64,000 nucleotides of DNA, taken from the NCBI RefSeq assembly GCF_001021505.1, contig NZ_LDPO01000003.1:62001-126000 (forward strand), given 5' to 3'. The position numbers were made by a program, and so were the translations under genes. Shown here piece by piece: positions 1 to 10,003 of the stretch. The notes below the pieces were generated by a model that worked only from the letters and a program-made list of their open reading frames with translations, was not told the DNA's origin and searched no databases. This DNA comes from Mycolicibacter heraklionensis (GTDB taxonomy: Bacteria > Actinomycetota > Actinomycetes > Mycobacteriales > Mycobacteriaceae). Numbering within the stretch: the stretch's first letter is position 1; each line of letters starts with the position of its first letter.

Positions 1-1
1 G

Positions 2-934
2 AACGCGATCGCAGTGTTCAACCAGGTGTGGGGCAAGCAGTGCTCGGGCAAGAACCTGTCCTACAACCCGACCGGGTCGGGCGCGGGCCGCGAACAGTTC
101 ATCGCCGGGCACGTCGACTTCGCCGGTTCGGACTCGCCGCTGGGCGAAGCCCAGGTCGCCGAGGCGGCCGACCGGTGCGGCCAGAACCCGGCATGGCATC
201 TGCCGCTGGTGTTCGGGCCGGTCAGCATGGCCTACCACCTCGACGGGGTGGAGAACCTGGTCCTCAACGGTGACGTGCTGGCCCGGATCTTCAGCGGTGC
301 CATCACCAGCTGGAACGACCCCGCGCTGGTCGCCCTCAACCCGGGCGTGGAACTGCCGGCGATCGCCATCACGCCGATCTACCGCTCGGACTCGTCGGGC
401 ACCACCGACAACTTCCAGAAGTACCTCAGCGCCGCGGCGCCGCAGACCTGGACCAAGGGCGAAGGCAGCGAATTCCAGGGCGGTGTCGGCGAGGGTGCGC
501 AGAAGTCGGCCGGGGTGGTACAGGCGGTGCAGAGCACGCCGGGTGCCATCGGCTACGTCGAGAAGGGCTTCGCCGACCAGGCCAACCTCCGGTCGGCGAT
601 GATCGACTCGGGCTCCGGGGTGGTCGCCGCGACCGACGAATCGGCCGGTGTGGCGATCCAGTCGGCCGGATTCGTCTCCGAGGACAGCAACGACATGCGG
701 CTGGACCTGAGGTCGCTCTACGGCACCAAGCAGGCCGCTGCCTACCCGCTAGTCTTGGTGACCTATGAGATCGTCTGCTCCAAAGGCTACGACCCCGACA
801 CCTCGGCGGCCGTGAAGTCCTTCCTCAGGACGGCCTCCACCAGCGGCCAGGACGAATTGTCGTCCGCCGGTTACGTTCGGTTGCCGGACCAGTTGAAACG
901 GCGCCTCAGTGCCGCCATCGACGCGATCCAGTAG
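2..934 (+). CDS. pstS: Phosphate ABC transporter substrate-binding protein PstS (5' end outside window)
   Basis: This is the C-terminal part of a periplasmic phosphate-binding lipoprotein. The reading frame is open from base 2 with no stop, so the start, signal peptide and lipobox lie upstream; the GTG at 14 is internal. Family hallmarks are visible: the GSGAG phosphate loop, the DFAGSDSPL segment, a second ligand segment [15 protein letters not shown], and the conserved [13 protein letters not shown] near the end. It is the first gene of a plus-strand pstS-pstC-pstA-pstB set. It resembles the M. smegmatis-type PstS and PstS3 more than M. tuberculosis PstS1, by remembered sequence. It would deliver phosphate to the PstC/PstA channel encoded immediately downstream. 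Confidence 0.93.
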   Translation, partial: NAIAVFNQVWGKQCSGKNLSYNPTGSGAGREQFIAGHVDFAGSDSPLGEAQVAEAADRCGQNPAWHLPLVFGPVSMAYHLDGVENLVLNGDVLARIFSGAITSWNDPALVALNPGVELPAIAITPIYRSDSSGTTDNFQKYLSAAAPQTWTKGEGSEFQGGVGEGAQKSAGVVQAVQSTPGAIGYVEKGFADQANLRSAMIDSGSGVVAATDESAGVAIQSAGFVSEDSNDMRLDLRSLYGTKQAAAYPLVLVTYEIVCSKGYDPDTSAAVKSFLRTASTSGQDELSSAGYVRLPDQLKRRLSAAIDAIQ

Positions 935-959
935 CCGCCGTGCCGCAAGCGATGAGGGG

Positions 960-1964
960 GTGTCAAGCATCGCCGACTCGTCTGTGTCCGCGCCTGCATC
1001 GAAGCCGTCGGTGATCCGGACGGCGGTGCGTTCCACCGGAAGTCGCCTGCAAGATCGGCTGTTCCGCCTGGTGGCAGAAGGCTCCGGGGTGCTGATCATC
1101 GTGCTGATCAGCGCGGTCGGGGGCTTCCTACTGCTGCGGGCGATACCGGCGTTGCAGCGCAACCGGGAGAATTTCTTCACCTACGGCGGCAGTTGGGTCA
1201 CCACCAACACCTCCGCCATGCACTTCGGCATCGCGGAGATGTTGCAGGTGACGGTGTTCGTCTCGGTGTTCGCGCTCGTGCTGGCCATGCCGGTCGCTCT
1301 GGGCGTCGCGGTCTATCTCGCCGAATACGCGCCCCGACGACTGGTGGGGCTCCTGGGCTACATGGTCGAACTCCTTGCCGCCGTGCCGTCGATCATCTAC
1401 GGGGCGTGGGGCCTGTACGTGCTGGCCCCCCAGTTACGCGGCACCGCGCTATGGCTCAACGAACATCTCGGTGGAATCTTCCTGTTCGCCGACGGCAACG
1501 CGTCGGTGGCGGGCGGCGGCACCATCTTCATCGGCGGAATCGTGCTGGCGGTGATGATCCTGCCGATCATCACCGCGGTCACCCGCGAGGTGCTGGCCCA
1601 GACGCCCCGCGGCCAGGTCGAGGCCGCGCTGGCGCTGGGCGCCACCCGCTGGGAAGTCATCAAGATGGTGGTGTTGCCGTTCGGCCGGTCCGGCTACATC
1701 AGCGCCGCGATGCTGGGGTTGGGCCGCGCGCTCGGTGAGACGGTGGCGTTGCTGATCATCCTGCGCTCCACCCAGAAGGCGTTCAACTGGTCGCTGTTCG
1801 ACGGCGGTTCCACCTTCGCCACCAAGATCGCCGCCACCGCATCGGAGTTCAACGATCAGTACAAGGCGGGTGCCTACATCGCAGCCGGGTTGGTGCTGTT
1901 CGTGCTGACGCTCATCGTCAACGCGCTGGCGCGCGTGGCGATCACCCAGAAGGTGCATTCATGA
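960..1964 (+). CDS. pstC: Phosphate ABC transporter permease PstC
   Basis: Inner-membrane permease subunit of the high-affinity phosphate importer, 334 aa from the GTG at 960, which follows a GATGAGGGG stretch. An in-frame GTG at 909 lies inside the end of pstS and is less likely. After a hydrophilic N-terminus there are about six membrane segments. The cytoplasmic EAA loop that docks on the ATPase is clear near residue 220 ([20 protein letters not shown]). The stop overlaps the pstA start (ATGA at 1961), so the two permeases are translationally coupled. It would work with PstA (1961) and the PstB ATPases downstream. Confidence 0.95.
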   Translation: MSSIADSSVSAPASKPSVIRTAVRSTGSRLQDRLFRLVAEGSGVLIIVLISAVGGFLLLRAIPALQRNRENFFTYGGSWVTTNTSAMHFGIAEMLQVTVFVSVFALVLAMPVALGVAVYLAEYAPRRLVGLLGYMVELLAAVPSIIYGAWGLYVLAPQLRGTALWLNEHLGGIFLFADGNASVAGGGTIFIGGIVLAVMILPIITAVTREVLAQTPRGQVEAALALGATRWEVIKMVVLPFGRSGYISAAMLGLGRALGETVALLIILRSTQKAFNWSLFDGGSTFATKIAATASEFNDQYKAGAYIAAGLVLFVLTLIVNALARVAITQKVHS

Positions 1965-2875
1965 CCGCGTTGCTGGACCGGCCCGTGAAGCTGCGCACGT
2001 TCGCCGGGGTCGGGGTGCGCCGCCGGATGGCCAATTCGATTGCGACGCTTCTGGTCACCTTCGCGATGGCCTTGGCGTTGGTGCCCCTGGTGTGGGTGAT
2101 GTACTCGGTGTTCAAATTCGGTTTCGGTGTCGTCAGTACCAGTACCTGGTGGACGCACTCGCAGGCCGGTATGACGGCATTCGTGGCCGGCGGCGGCGCT
2201 TACCATGCGATCGTCGGGACGCTACTGCAAGGACTGCTGTGCGCGGCCATCTCGATCCCGGTCGGGATCTTCGTCGCGATCTATCTCGTCGAATACGGTG
2301 CCGGCACCCGACTGGGCAAGCTCGCAACCTTCTCGGTCGACATCCTGACCGGAGTGCCGTCGATCGTCGCAGCGCTGTTCATCTACGCGCTGTGGGTGGC
2401 CACCTTGGGATTTCACCGATCCGGGTTCGCGGTGTCGCTGTCGTTGGTGCTGCTGATGGTGCCGGTGATCGTGCGCGCGACCGAGGAGATGCTGCGGATC
2501 ATTCCGATGGACCTGCGCGAAGCCAGCTACGCGTTGGGCGCACCGAAGTGGAAGACCATCACCAGCATCGTGATTCCGACCGCGTTGTCGGGCATCGTCA
2601 CCGGAATCCTGTTGGCGCTGGCCCGGGTGATGGGTGAGACCGCGCCGCTGTTGATCCTGGTCGGCTATTCGCAGGCCATGAATTTCGATATGTTCCACGG
2701 CTTCATGGGGTCGCTGCCGGGAATGATGTATGACCAGACCTCGGCGGGGGCGGGCGCCAGCGCGGTTCCCACGGATCGTCTCTGGGGCGCCGCGCTGACG
2801 CTCATCCTGCTGATCGCGATACTCAATGTCGCGGCCAGGTTCGGGGCACGCATCTTCGCTCCCAAGAAGTTCTAG
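1961..2875 (+). CDS. pstA: Phosphate ABC transporter permease PstA
   Basis: Second permease subunit of the phosphate importer, 304 aa. The start ATG overlaps the pstC stop by four bases. About six transmembrane segments are visible, and the EAA loop lies near residue 186 (EASYALGAPKWKTITSIVIP). Length and organisation are normal for PstA. It pairs with PstC to form the channel. The next gene, pstB, begins 52 bp downstream behind its own AAGGAGAG ribosome-binding site. A second, divergent pstA copy sits at 8133-9044, so this genome carries two permease pairs. Confidence 0.95.
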   Translation: MTALLDRPVKLRTFAGVGVRRRMANSIATLLVTFAMALALVPLVWVMYSVFKFGFGVVSTSTWWTHSQAGMTAFVAGGGAYHAIVGTLLQGLLCAAISIPVGIFVAIYLVEYGAGTRLGKLATFSVDILTGVPSIVAALFIYALWVATLGFHRSGFAVSLSLVLLMVPVIVRATEEMLRIIPMDLREASYALGAPKWKTITSIVIPTALSGIVTGILLALARVMGETAPLLILVGYSQAMNFDMFHGFMGSLPGMMYDQTSAGAGASAVPTDRLWGAALTLILLIAILNVAARFGARIFAPKKF

Positions 2876-2927
2876 ATCTGTCTCGACAACCAGCGCGTAG
2901 CGGTGGGCGAACAAGGAGAGCTGCACG

Positions 2928-3704
2928 GTGGCTAAAAGGTTGGACCTCACCGACCTCAACATCTATTACGGGTCGTTTCACGCGGTGGCCGACGTGTCGC
3001 TGTCGGTACCACCACGCAGCGTCACCGCGTTCATCGGTCCATCGGGCTGTGGCAAGTCGACGGTGCTGCGCACGCTCAACCGGATGCACGAGACCACCCC
3101 GGGGGCCCGAATCGAGGGTTCGGTGCTGCTCGACGGCGAGAACATCTACCGTCCGGGAATCGACCCGGTGGGAGTCCGTCAAGCCGTCGGAATGGTGTTT
3201 CAGCGACCGAATCCCTTCCCCACCATGTCAATTCGCGACAACGTGGTGGCGGGGCTCAAGCTGCAGGGAATCCGCAACCGCCAAAAGCTCGACGAAACCG
3301 CGGAGTTCTCCCTGCGCGGGGCGAACCTGTGGAATGAGGTCAAGGACCGGCTGGACAAGCCCGGTGGCGGGCTGTCGGGTGGTCAGCAGCAGCGGCTGTG
3401 CATCGCGCGGGCGATTGCGGTGCAACCCGACGTGCTGTTGATGGATGAGCCCTGCTCGGCGTTGGATCCCATCTCGACGATGGCCATTGAGGAGCTGATC
3501 TCCCAGCTCAAGCAGGACTACACCATCGTCATTGTCACCCACAACATGCAGCAGGCGGCGCGGGTGAGCGATCAGACGGCGTTCTTCAACCTGGTTGAGG
3601 CTGGCAAGCCCGGCCGGTTGGTCGAGATCGACGGCACCGAGAAGATCTTCTCCAACCCGAGCTTCAAGGAAACCGAGGACTACATCTCCGGCCGCTTCGG
3701 CTAG
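2928..3704 (+). CDS. pstB: Phosphate ABC transporter ATP-binding protein PstB/PhoT, copy 1
   Basis: Cytoplasmic ATPase of the Pst importer, 258 aa, starting with GTG behind AAGGAGAG. It has Walker [10 protein letters not shown] (residues 37-45), a Q-loop FQRPNPFP, the ABC signature LSGGQQQR (about 148-155), Walker B LLMDEP, the D-loop SALDP and the switch His in VTHNMQQAA. The sequence matches the 258-residue PhoT type of mycobacterial PstB rather than the longer Rv0933 type, from memory. It is the last gene of pstS-pstC-pstA-pstB and is followed after 237 bp by a near-duplicate at 3942. The two copies are almost identical from about 3318 onward. Confidence 0.95.
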   Translation: MAKRLDLTDLNIYYGSFHAVADVSLSVPPRSVTAFIGPSGCGKSTVLRTLNRMHETTPGARIEGSVLLDGENIYRPGIDPVGVRQAVGMVFQRPNPFPTMSIRDNVVAGLKLQGIRNRQKLDETAEFSLRGANLWNEVKDRLDKPGGGLSGGQQQRLCIARAIAVQPDVLLMDEPCSALDPISTMAIEELISQLKQDYTIVIVTHNMQQAARVSDQTAFFNLVEAGKPGRLVEIDGTEKIFSNPSFKETEDYISGRFG

Positions 3705-3941
3705 GCGAGCGCAAGCGTCACGCTGGGCAGCTTAACCGCCTGGGGCGTAGCGTATTTCGGATATCGCCCGAAGGTCCTGCGCCACGCTTCGCGGCGTACT
3801 TTGGCAGAGCCAGTGCGTCCCTCCACATTGCAGGACTCAAGATCGTGGCTAGGCTGGCGCCCAGATCGTTGCTCCAAGAAGGTCTGGGCCGTCGAACATT
3901 CAGGCCGGGACAGGTTGAGTCGAGTGAGGAGAAGGCTGCCA

Positions 3942-4718
3942 GTGGCCAAAAGGTTGGACCTGAGCGACGTCAACATCTATTACGGGTCGTTTCACGCGGT
4001 GGCCGACGTGACGTTGTCGGTACCACCACGCAGTGTCACCGCGTTCATCGGTCCCTCGGGCTGCGGCAAGTCGACGGTGCTGCGCACCCTCAACCGGATG
4101 CACGAGGTCATCCAGGGAGCGCGGGTCGAGGGCTCGGTGCTGCTGGACGGCGAGGACATCTACCAACCCGGCATCGACCCGGTGGGGGTGCGTAAGGCGA
4201 TCGGGATGGTGTTTCAGCGCCCAAACCCGTTTCCCACCATGTCGATCCGCGACAACGTGGTCGCCGGCCTGACCCTGCAAGGTGTGCGCAATCGCAAGTT
4301 GCTCGACGAGACCGTCGAACAGTCGCTGCGCGGGGCGAACCTGTGGAATGAGGTCAAGGACCGGCTGGACAAGCCCGGTGGCGGGCTGTCGGGTGGTCAG
4401 CAACAGCGGCTGTGCATCGCGCGGGCGATTGCGGTGCAACCCGACGTGCTGTTGATGGATGAGCCCTGCTCGGCGTTGGATCCCATCTCGACGATGGCCA
4501 TCGAGGAGCTGATCTCCCAGCTCAAGCAGGACTACACCATCGTCATTGTCACCCACAACATGCAGCAGGCCGCGCGGGTGAGCGACCAGACGGCGTTCTT
4601 CAACCTGGAGGCCGTCGGCAAACCCGGCCGGTTGGTCGAGATCGACGGCACCGAGAAGATCTTCTCTAATCCGAGACTTAAGGAAACCGAGGACTACATC
4701 TCGGGCCGCTTTGGCTGA
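3942..4718 (+). CDS. pstB: Phosphate ABC transporter ATP-binding protein PstB/PhoT, copy 2
   Basis: A second 258-aa ATPase with exactly the same length and motifs as the copy at 2928. The start is the GTG at 3942, preceded by GAGGAGAAGG and giving the same N-terminal MAKRLDL as copy 1; a longer open frame from 3801 has no homology support. The N-terminal half differs at roughly 15-20 residues (for example K112T and F126Q), while about 280 bp of the 3' half differs by only a few silent bases. That pattern fits an older tandem duplication followed by gene conversion. It lies between pstB copy 1 and pstS2, so it might serve the PstS2/PstS3-PstC2-PstA1 transporter. That assignment is inferred from position only. 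Confidence 0.94.
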   Translation: MAKRLDLSDVNIYYGSFHAVADVTLSVPPRSVTAFIGPSGCGKSTVLRTLNRMHEVIQGARVEGSVLLDGEDIYQPGIDPVGVRKAIGMVFQRPNPFPTMSIRDNVVAGLTLQGVRNRKLLDETVEQSLRGANLWNEVKDRLDKPGGGLSGGQQQRLCIARAIAVQPDVLLMDEPCSALDPISTMAIEELISQLKQDYTIVIVTHNMQQAARVSDQTAFFNLEAVGKPGRLVEIDGTEKIFSNPRLKETEDYISGRFG

Positions 4719-4775
4719 CTTATTACCGGATTCGGCTACCGTGTGGTTTTCACGCTGACCGCCGAAGGAGCGCCG

Positions 4776-5882
4776 TTGACGATCAACCGACTCGGTATCG
4801 CCTCGAGTCTCCTTGCGGCCGTACTGCTGATGGTCGTGGCCTGCGGTGGGGGCCAATCGTCGTCGGCGTCAGGGTCGGGCTCCTCAGCGGTGCAGTGCGG
4901 CGGCAAGCAGAAGCTGACCGCGAGCGGTTCGACGGCCCAGGCGCACGCGATCGAACAGTTCGTCTACGCCTACATTCGGGCCTGCCCGGACTACACCCTG
5001 GACTACCGGGCCAACGGGTCCGGCAACGGCATCGCTGAATTCTCCAGTGGGCAAACCGAATTGGCCGGATCCGACTCGCCGCTTGACCCGTCGAACGGTG
5101 AGCCGCAGCGGGTGGCGGCGCGGTGCGGCTCGACGCCCTGGCACCTGCCGACGGTATTCGGCCCGATTGCCGTGACCTACAACATCGGCGGCGTCAACGA
5201 ACTCGACCTGGACGGTCCCACGTTGGCCAAGATTTTCAACGGCACCATCACCAAGTGGGATGACCCCGCGCTGAAAGCTCTCAACAAGGACGCGGCGTTG
5301 CCCGCCGAGCCCATCCACGTGGTGTTCCGCAGCGACGACTCCGGAACCACCGACAACTTCCAGAAGTACCTCGACGTCGCCTCCGACGGTTCCTGGGGCC
5401 GCGGTGTGGGCAAGACCTTCAACGGCGGTACCGGTGTCGGGGCCGCCGGCAACGACGGCACCTCGGCGCTGTTGCGAACCACCGAGGGGTCGATCACCTA
5501 CAACGAGTGGTCCTATGCGGTGGGGCGCGAGCTCAACATGGCCCAGATCGTCACGTCGGCGGGCCCGCAACCGGTGACCATCTCCGTCGACTCGGTGGAT
5601 AAGACCATCGCCGGAGCCAAGTTCAGCGGTGCCGGAAACGATCTGGTGGTGGACACCTCCTCGTTTTACAAACCGACCGTGGCGGGTGCCTACCCGATCG
5701 TCTTGGTGACTTACGAGATCGTCTGCTCGCAATACCCCGACTCGGCGACGGCGCAAGCGGTCAAGGCGTTTATGCAAGCGGCGATCGGCGACGGACAGCA
5801 GGACCTGGACCAGTACGGCTATATTCCGCTGCCGCCGGAATTCACGTCGAAATTGAAGACGGCGGTCGACGCTATTTCCTGA
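4776..5882 (+). CDS. pstS2: Phosphate-binding lipoprotein PstS2
   Basis: Substrate-binding lipoprotein, 368 aa. I chose the TTG at 4776 because AAGGAG sits 5 bp upstream and it yields a typical signal peptide ending in a V-V-A-C lipobox with Cys23; the GTG at 4743 would add 11 residues before the signal. Ligand loops are present: [17 protein letters not shown], the DSPLD segment and [15 protein letters not shown]. The [17 protein letters not shown] stretch and the following region match M. tuberculosis PstS2 as I remember it. It is followed by pknD on the same strand, as pstS2 and pknD are paired in M. tuberculosis. Confidence 0.93.
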   Translation: MTINRLGIASSLLAAVLLMVVACGGGQSSSASGSGSSAVQCGGKQKLTASGSTAQAHAIEQFVYAYIRACPDYTLDYRANGSGNGIAEFSSGQTELAGSDSPLDPSNGEPQRVAARCGSTPWHLPTVFGPIAVTYNIGGVNELDLDGPTLAKIFNGTITKWDDPALKALNKDAALPAEPIHVVFRSDDSGTTDNFQKYLDVASDGSWGRGVGKTFNGGTGVGAAGNDGTSALLRTTEGSITYNEWSYAVGRELNMAQIVTSAGPQPVTISVDSVDKTIAGAKFSGAGNDLVVDTSSFYKPTVAGAYPIVLVTYEIVCSQYPDSATAQAVKAFMQAAIGDGQQDLDQYGYIPLPPEFTSKLKTAVDAIS

Positions 5883-5914
5883 TCTTCTAGATCTGCGGAG
5901 TTCCATTTTCACTG

Positions 5915-5942
5915 GTAACCTTTGATTAATCTTCTGTTCACG
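5915..5942 (+). promoter_or_regulatory. Possible Pho-box-like repeat upstream of pknD
   Basis: GTAACC at 5915 and GTTCAC at 5936 are direct-repeat-like half-sites 21 bp apart, the same spacing as the two GTTCACC copies in front of pstS3. They lie 50-75 bp upstream of the pknD start. The first half-site is imperfect, so this is only a weak suggestion of a phosphate-responsive (RegX3/PhoB-type) operator. Confidence 0.25.
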
Positions 5943-5989
5943 CAACAGTTGATTGCTTGATGTCGATCGTGACCGGTGAATGGAGCGTC

Positions 5990-8014
5990 GTGAACAACAG
6001 CGGGCTGGCTTCGCAGGTGGGTTCCCAATTCGGTCCATACCGGTTGCTCCGGCTGCTGGGGCGAGGCGGTATGGGTGAGGTCTATGAGGCCGAAGACACC
6101 CGCAAGCACCGATCGGTTGCACTGAAGCTGATCGCCCCCGTGCTGTCGAACAATCCGGCGTTCCGAAGCCGGATGCAGCGTGAGGCCGACGCGGCGGGCC
6201 GACTGACCGAGCCGCATGTGGTGCCCATCCACGACTACGGCGAGATCGACGGACAGATGTTCGTCGAGATGCGGCTGATCGACGGCAACGACCTCGGCAT
6301 GGAGTTGCAGCGCTCCGGCCCGCTGGCCCCGGCGCGAGCGGTGGCGGTGATCGAACAGGTGGCCGCCGCCTTGGACGCCGCACACGCCGGCGGAATCACC
6401 CATCGCGACATCAAGCCGGCGAACATCCTGCTCACCCGGGATGATTTCGCCTACCTGGTCGATTTCGGCATTGCCCGCGCCGCGGCAGACCCCGGCCTGA
6501 CCCAGACCGGGATGGCGCTGGGCACCTACAACTACATGGCGCCAGAGCGGTTCAGTGGGGCCGAAGTCGACTACCGTGCCGACATCTATTCGCTGGCCTG
6601 TGTGCTGAGCGAGTGTCTGAGCGGTGTGCAGCCGTACCGGAGCGAGACCATTGAACGACTGATCGCCTCACATCTGATGGAGCCCGCCCCGCGGCCCAGT
6701 CAGCTGCGGCCGGGCCTGGTGCCGATCGCATTGGACCAGGTGATCGCCAGGGGGATGGCGAAGAATCCGCGGGAGCGATTCAGCAGCGCCGGCGACCTGG
6801 CCCGTGCCGCGCACGACGCGCTGACCACAGCGGAGCAGCATCAGGCCGCGATGATCGTGCAGCAGGGTGGCGTGGCTACCCGAATGGCCAGCTCCGTCGG
6901 CGCCGCCACCAACGGCGGCGGGAGCTCTCCCGCCTCCGGGTACCGGCAGCAGTCGGTCGGCTACGAGCACCGCGGCTACGAACCGAACTCTTACGACCAG
7001 CCGCAGGATCAGACGCAGATGCGGCCCGCCATCACCGGTTGGCGGGACCGGCCGGCGCAGCAGTCCCCGGCTGCCGCACCGGCATTTGCCGCCGAGGCAA
7101 AGAACCGCGGCGACCGCCGATGGCTGGTGCCGGCCGCGGCAGCCGCGGCGCTGCTGGTCGCAGTCGGCGTGGGTGGTTACGCGGTCACCCACCGCTCGGA
7201 TACGTCCCCCGCGGCGTCGGCGTCGGCGTCGGCGAATGGGCAGAGTGTGCTGCCCTTGGACGGTCTGAGCTTCCGGTTGTCCCCGGGCGGGTTGGCGTTG
7301 GACAGTAGCGGAAACGTCTACGTCACCAACCAGAGCATGTACGGCCGGGTGGTGAAGCTGGAACCGGGATCGAACGCCCCGGTGATGCTGCCGTTCACCG
7401 GGCTCTACGAACCGCAAGGCGTAGCCGTCGATCGGGCCGGTGCGGTGTACGTCACCGACTTCAACAATCGGGTGGTGAAGCTCGACCCGGATTCCAACGT
7501 TCAGTCCGACCTGCCGTTCACTGGGCTGAACTATCCGGAAGGCTTGGTGGTGGACAACGACGGCAGCGTCTACGTCGCCGACCGGGGTAACAACCGGGTG
7601 GTCAAGTTGCCCGCCGGAGCCGACACCCAGGTGGTGCTGCCGTTCGCCGGGCTGCACAACCCCGACGACGTGGCTCTCGACTCCGCCGGCAACGTCTACG
7701 TCACCGACACCGACAATGATCGGGTGGTGCGGCTTGCGGCCGGATCCAACACCCAGAGCGTGCTCCCGTTCACCGGTCTCGATGCGCCGTGGGGCGTCAC
7801 CGTTGACGGTGCCGGCAACGTCTTCGTCACCAATCACAGCAGCCACGCCGTGCTGAAGCTGGCCGCCGGGTCCAATACCCAGACAAAGCTGCCGTTCACC
7901 GGCCTGAACACCCCGCTGCAGGTCGTGGTAGGTCCGGACGGCACCCTCTACGTCGCCGACCGGGGCAACAACCGGGTGGTGAAACTGGTGGGGGGCACTG
8001 AACCGCGGGGTTGA
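5990..8014 (+). CDS. pknD: Serine/threonine protein kinase PknD with NHL beta-propeller sensor
   Basis: Membrane receptor kinase, 674 aa from the GTG at 5990. I prefer this to the ATG at 5960 because GGAG precedes it and the distance to the conserved VGSQFGPY segment matches known PknD. Kinase domain, about residues 10-275: glycine loop GRGGMGEV, catalytic Lys in VALKL, HRDIKPAN near 137, DFG near 158 and an activation loop with several Thr. A linker follows, then one transmembrane helix at about 376-400. Six NHL-like repeats, each with a variant of VLPFTGL and NVYV(T/A)D, form the extracellular six-bladed propeller. Its place between pstS2 and the pstS3 operon suggests a link to phosphate sensing. 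The stop codon lies inside the first 57-bp repeat. Confidence 0.95.
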   Translation: MNNSGLASQVGSQFGPYRLLRLLGRGGMGEVYEAEDTRKHRSVALKLIAPVLSNNPAFRSRMQREADAAGRLTEPHVVPIHDYGEIDGQMFVEMRLIDGNDLGMELQRSGPLAPARAVAVIEQVAAALDAAHAGGITHRDIKPANILLTRDDFAYLVDFGIARAAADPGLTQTGMALGTYNYMAPERFSGAEVDYRADIYSLACVLSECLSGVQPYRSETIERLIASHLMEPAPRPSQLRPGLVPIALDQVIARGMAKNPRERFSSAGDLARAAHDALTTAEQHQAAMIVQQGGVATRMASSVGAATNGGGSSPASGYRQQSVGYEHRGYEPNSYDQPQDQTQMRPAITGWRDRPAQQSPAAAPAFAAEAKNRGDRRWLVPAAAAAALLVAVGVGGYAVTHRSDTSPAASASASANGQSVLPLDGLSFRLSPGGLALDSSGNVYVTNQSMYGRVVKLEPGSNAPVMLPFTGLYEPQGVAVDRAGAVYVTDFNNRVVKLDPDSNVQSDLPFTGLNYPEGLVVDNDGSVYVADRGNNRVVKLPAGADTQVVLPFAGLHNPDDVALDSAGNVYVTDTDNDRVVRLAAGSNTQSVLPFTGLDAPWGVTVDGAGNVFVTNHSSHAVLKLAAGSNTQTKLPFTGLNTPLQVVVGPDGTLYVADRGNNRVVKLVGGTEPRG

Positions 8015-8130
8015 TGCCGCGGTTCCAGCTTCGCCTCTCCTTCGTCGAGCCTCGCTGAACCGCGGGGCTGATGCCGCGGTTCCAGCTTCGCCTCTCCTTC
8101 GTCGAGCCTCGCTGAACCGCGGGGTTGATG
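7998..8130. repeat. Tandem 57-bp hairpin repeat, 2.3 units, between convergent pknD and pstA1
   Basis: Units start at 7998, 8055 and 8112. The first two are 57 bp and differ by one base; the third stops after 19 bp. Each full unit contains a perfect 8-bp inverted repeat AACCGCGG / CCGCGGTT with an 8-nt loop (8001-8008 with 8017-8024; 8058-8065 with 8074-8081). The pknD stop lies in unit 1, and the pstA1 stop lies 3 bp beyond the partial unit. With no T-run, this looks like a duplicated bidirectional terminator rather than a CRISPR or a coding repeat. Confidence 0.85.
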
Positions 8131-8132
8131 GG

Positions 8133-9044
8133 TCAGCGGTCGTGGACCGAGGTGAGCCGAGTCGCCACGGCTGCCACGATCGCGCTGATTGCGACCAGGA
8201 TGATCAGCGTCAGCGCCGCACCCCAGACTCGGGCAGCCCCGGCCGCCTGCGGGTTCCCCAGCTCGGAATAGATCAGCAGCGGCAGCGAGGCCATGTTCTC
8301 GTGAAAGATGTCGAAGTTGATCGACCGGCTGTAGCCCACCAGCACCAGCACGGGGGCGGTCTCACCGATGATCCGGGCGATCGACAAGAAAATTCCCGAC
8401 AGAATGCCCGAGAGCGCGGTGGGAATGACGATGCGCAGGATCGTCTTCCATCGCGGCACCCCCAGTGCGTAACTGGCCTCCCGCAGTTCGTCGGGGACCA
8501 GGCGCAGCATCTCCTCGGTGGAGCGCACCACGATCGGCAACATCAGCAGAGCCAGCGCCAGCGACACCGCAAACGCGCTCTGCTCGAATCGCAGGGTGGC
8601 GATCCACAGGCTGAAGACGAACAGTGACGCCACGATCGAAGGCACCCCGGCGAGCACGTCGACCATGAAGGTGGTCAATCGCGCCCATCGGCCGCCGCCG
8701 TACTCGATCAGGTAGATCGCCGTCATCAGCCCCAGCGGTACCGCCAGCACGGCGGCTACCCCGGCCTGCACCAGGGTGCCGTACAGCGCGTGATACACCC
8801 CGCCGGCGAATTCTTCGGGCAGGACGCCGCGTAGTGAGTGCGTCCACCAGCTCAGACTGGCGATCGCGTGCCAACCGCGGGCCACCACGACCCAGAGCAG
8901 CCAGACCAACGGGATCGCCGCGACGCCGAACGAGGAATAGAACGCCGCCGTGGCAAGCTTGTCCGTCACCCGGCGCCGCATGCTGAGGTGATGGCGAGGT
9001 GACACCGACGGTTTGACCGGTGCGTCGAGCAGTTGGGCCGTCAT
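8133..9044 (-). CDS. pstA1: Phosphate ABC transporter permease PstA1
   Basis: Permease subunit of the second phosphate transporter, 303 aa. The ATG at 9044 overlaps the pstC2 stop (ATGA); a longer open frame reaching 9356 is a shadow of pstC2. There are about six membrane segments and an EAA loop ([20 protein letters not shown]). It is the last gene of the minus-strand operon pstS3-pstC2-pstA1 and converges on pknD across the tandem hairpins. The operon has no ATPase gene of its own, so it must borrow PstB from 2928 or 3942. Confidence 0.94.
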   Translation of the reverse strand: MTAQLLDAPVKPSVSPRHHLSMRRRVTDKLATAAFYSSFGVAAIPLVWLLWVVVARGWHAIASLSWWTHSLRGVLPEEFAGGVYHALYGTLVQAGVAAVLAVPLGLMTAIYLIEYGGGRWARLTTFMVDVLAGVPSIVASLFVFSLWIATLRFEQSAFAVSLALALLMLPIVVRSTEEMLRLVPDELREASYALGVPRWKTILRIVIPTALSGILSGIFLSIARIIGETAPVLVLVGYSRSINFDIFHENMASLPLLIYSELGNPQAAGAARVWGAALTLIILVAISAIVAAVATRLTSVHDR

Positions 9045-10003
9045 CCGTTGACCTTGCCGCCGGCCACCGCGCGGGCGGCGGCGTTGACGAAGAACGTGAG
9101 CGCGAACAATGCGAACCCCGCAGCGATGTAGGCGCCGGTCGGCAGCGGGGCACTGAACTCCGCGGCCGCCGAGGCGATTTTGGATGCGAACGTGTACCCG
9201 CCGTCGAACAGCGACCAATTCCCGGGCTGTGCCGCGGCCCGCAGAATGATCAGCATCGCGACCGTCTCGCCCAGCGCCCGGCCCAGGCCCAGCATCGCCG
9301 CGGCGATCACGCCGCTGCGGCCGTAGGGCAGCACCGCCATGCGGACCACCTCCCACCGGGTGGCTCCCAGGGCCTGGGCGGCTTCGATGTGGGCGAAGGG
9401 GGTCTGGCGGAATACCTCCCGCGAGACCGAGGTGATGATCGGCAGGATCATCACGGCCAGCACGATTCCCGCGGTGAAGATCGTGCCGCCGCCGGCCAGC
9501 GACACGTTGCCCTTATGGAACAGGAACAGCCAGCCGAAGTGGCTGCGCAGGAAGCGCATCATCGGCACCAGCATCGGTGCCAGCACGAAGATTCCCCAGA
9601 GGCCGAAGATGATGGACGGAACCGCCGCCAGCAGGTCGATCACCACGGCAAACGGTCGGGTCAGCCGCCGGGGCGCGTACTGGGTGAGGAAGACCGCGAT
9701 ACCGACCGAAATCGGCACCGCCAGCGTCAATGCGAATACCGAGCTCAACACCGTGACCATCAGCAGGTCCCGGATGCCGAACGACAGGTGGTCGGGATCT
9801 CCTGTGCGGAACTCCGGGCTGGTGAAGAAGTTCGCCTCGTTGGCGAGCAACGACGGGAAAGCGCGCACCAGCAGGAAGATCGCGATCAGCGCGATCGCCA
9901 CCACCACTGTCGATCCGGCCGAGACCGCGGCCGCCCGGAACAACCGCTCGCCTCGCGGCGAGCGGTTGTTCATCAGCGGCGTCGATGGATTCCCGGGGGT
10001 CAC
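9041..10003 (-). CDS. pstC2: Phosphate ABC transporter permease PstC2
   Basis: Permease partner of PstA1, 320 aa. I chose the GTG at 10003 because it overlaps the pstS3 stop as GTGA and gives an N-terminal extension of the same length before RGERLF as M. tuberculosis PstC2 (from memory). The alternative is the ATG at 9973, ten codons downstream. About six membrane segments are visible. The EAA loop is [20 protein letters not shown], and the conserved [18 protein letters not shown] segment is present. It differs clearly from the PstC at 960, so the two permease pairs are paralogues, not recent copies. Confidence 0.93.
   Translation of the reverse strand: MTPGNPSTPLMNNRSPRGERLFRAAAVSAGSTVVVAIALIAIFLLVRAFPSLLANEANFFTSPEFRTGDPDHLSFGIRDLLMVTVLSSVFALTLAVPISVGIAVFLTQYAPRRLTRPFAVVIDLLAAVPSIIFGLWGIFVLAPMLVPMMRFLRSHFGWLFLFHKGNVSLAGGGTIFTAGIVLAVMILPIITSVSREVFRQTPFAHIEAAQALGATRWEVVRMAVLPYGRSGVIAAAMLGLGRALGETVAMLIILRAAAQPGNWSLFDGGYTFASKIASAAAEFSAPLPTGAYIAAGFALFALTFFVNAAARAVAGGKVNG

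Noticed and set aside
2..934. PstS1 orthologue
   Set aside because: The sequence has the GSGAG, RSDSSGTTDNF and [10 protein letters not shown] patterns of the PstS2/PstS3/M. smegmatis-type proteins, unlike PstS1 as I recall it.
3705..3941. A small gene between the two pstB copies
   Set aside because: The only open frame merely extends pstB copy 2 and lacks homology; the gap is more likely a leftover of the duplication with leader sequence.
7998..8130. CRISPR-like short tandem repeat
   Set aside because: There are only 2.3 contiguous units without spacers; each unit contains a hairpin, so a terminator duplication fits better.
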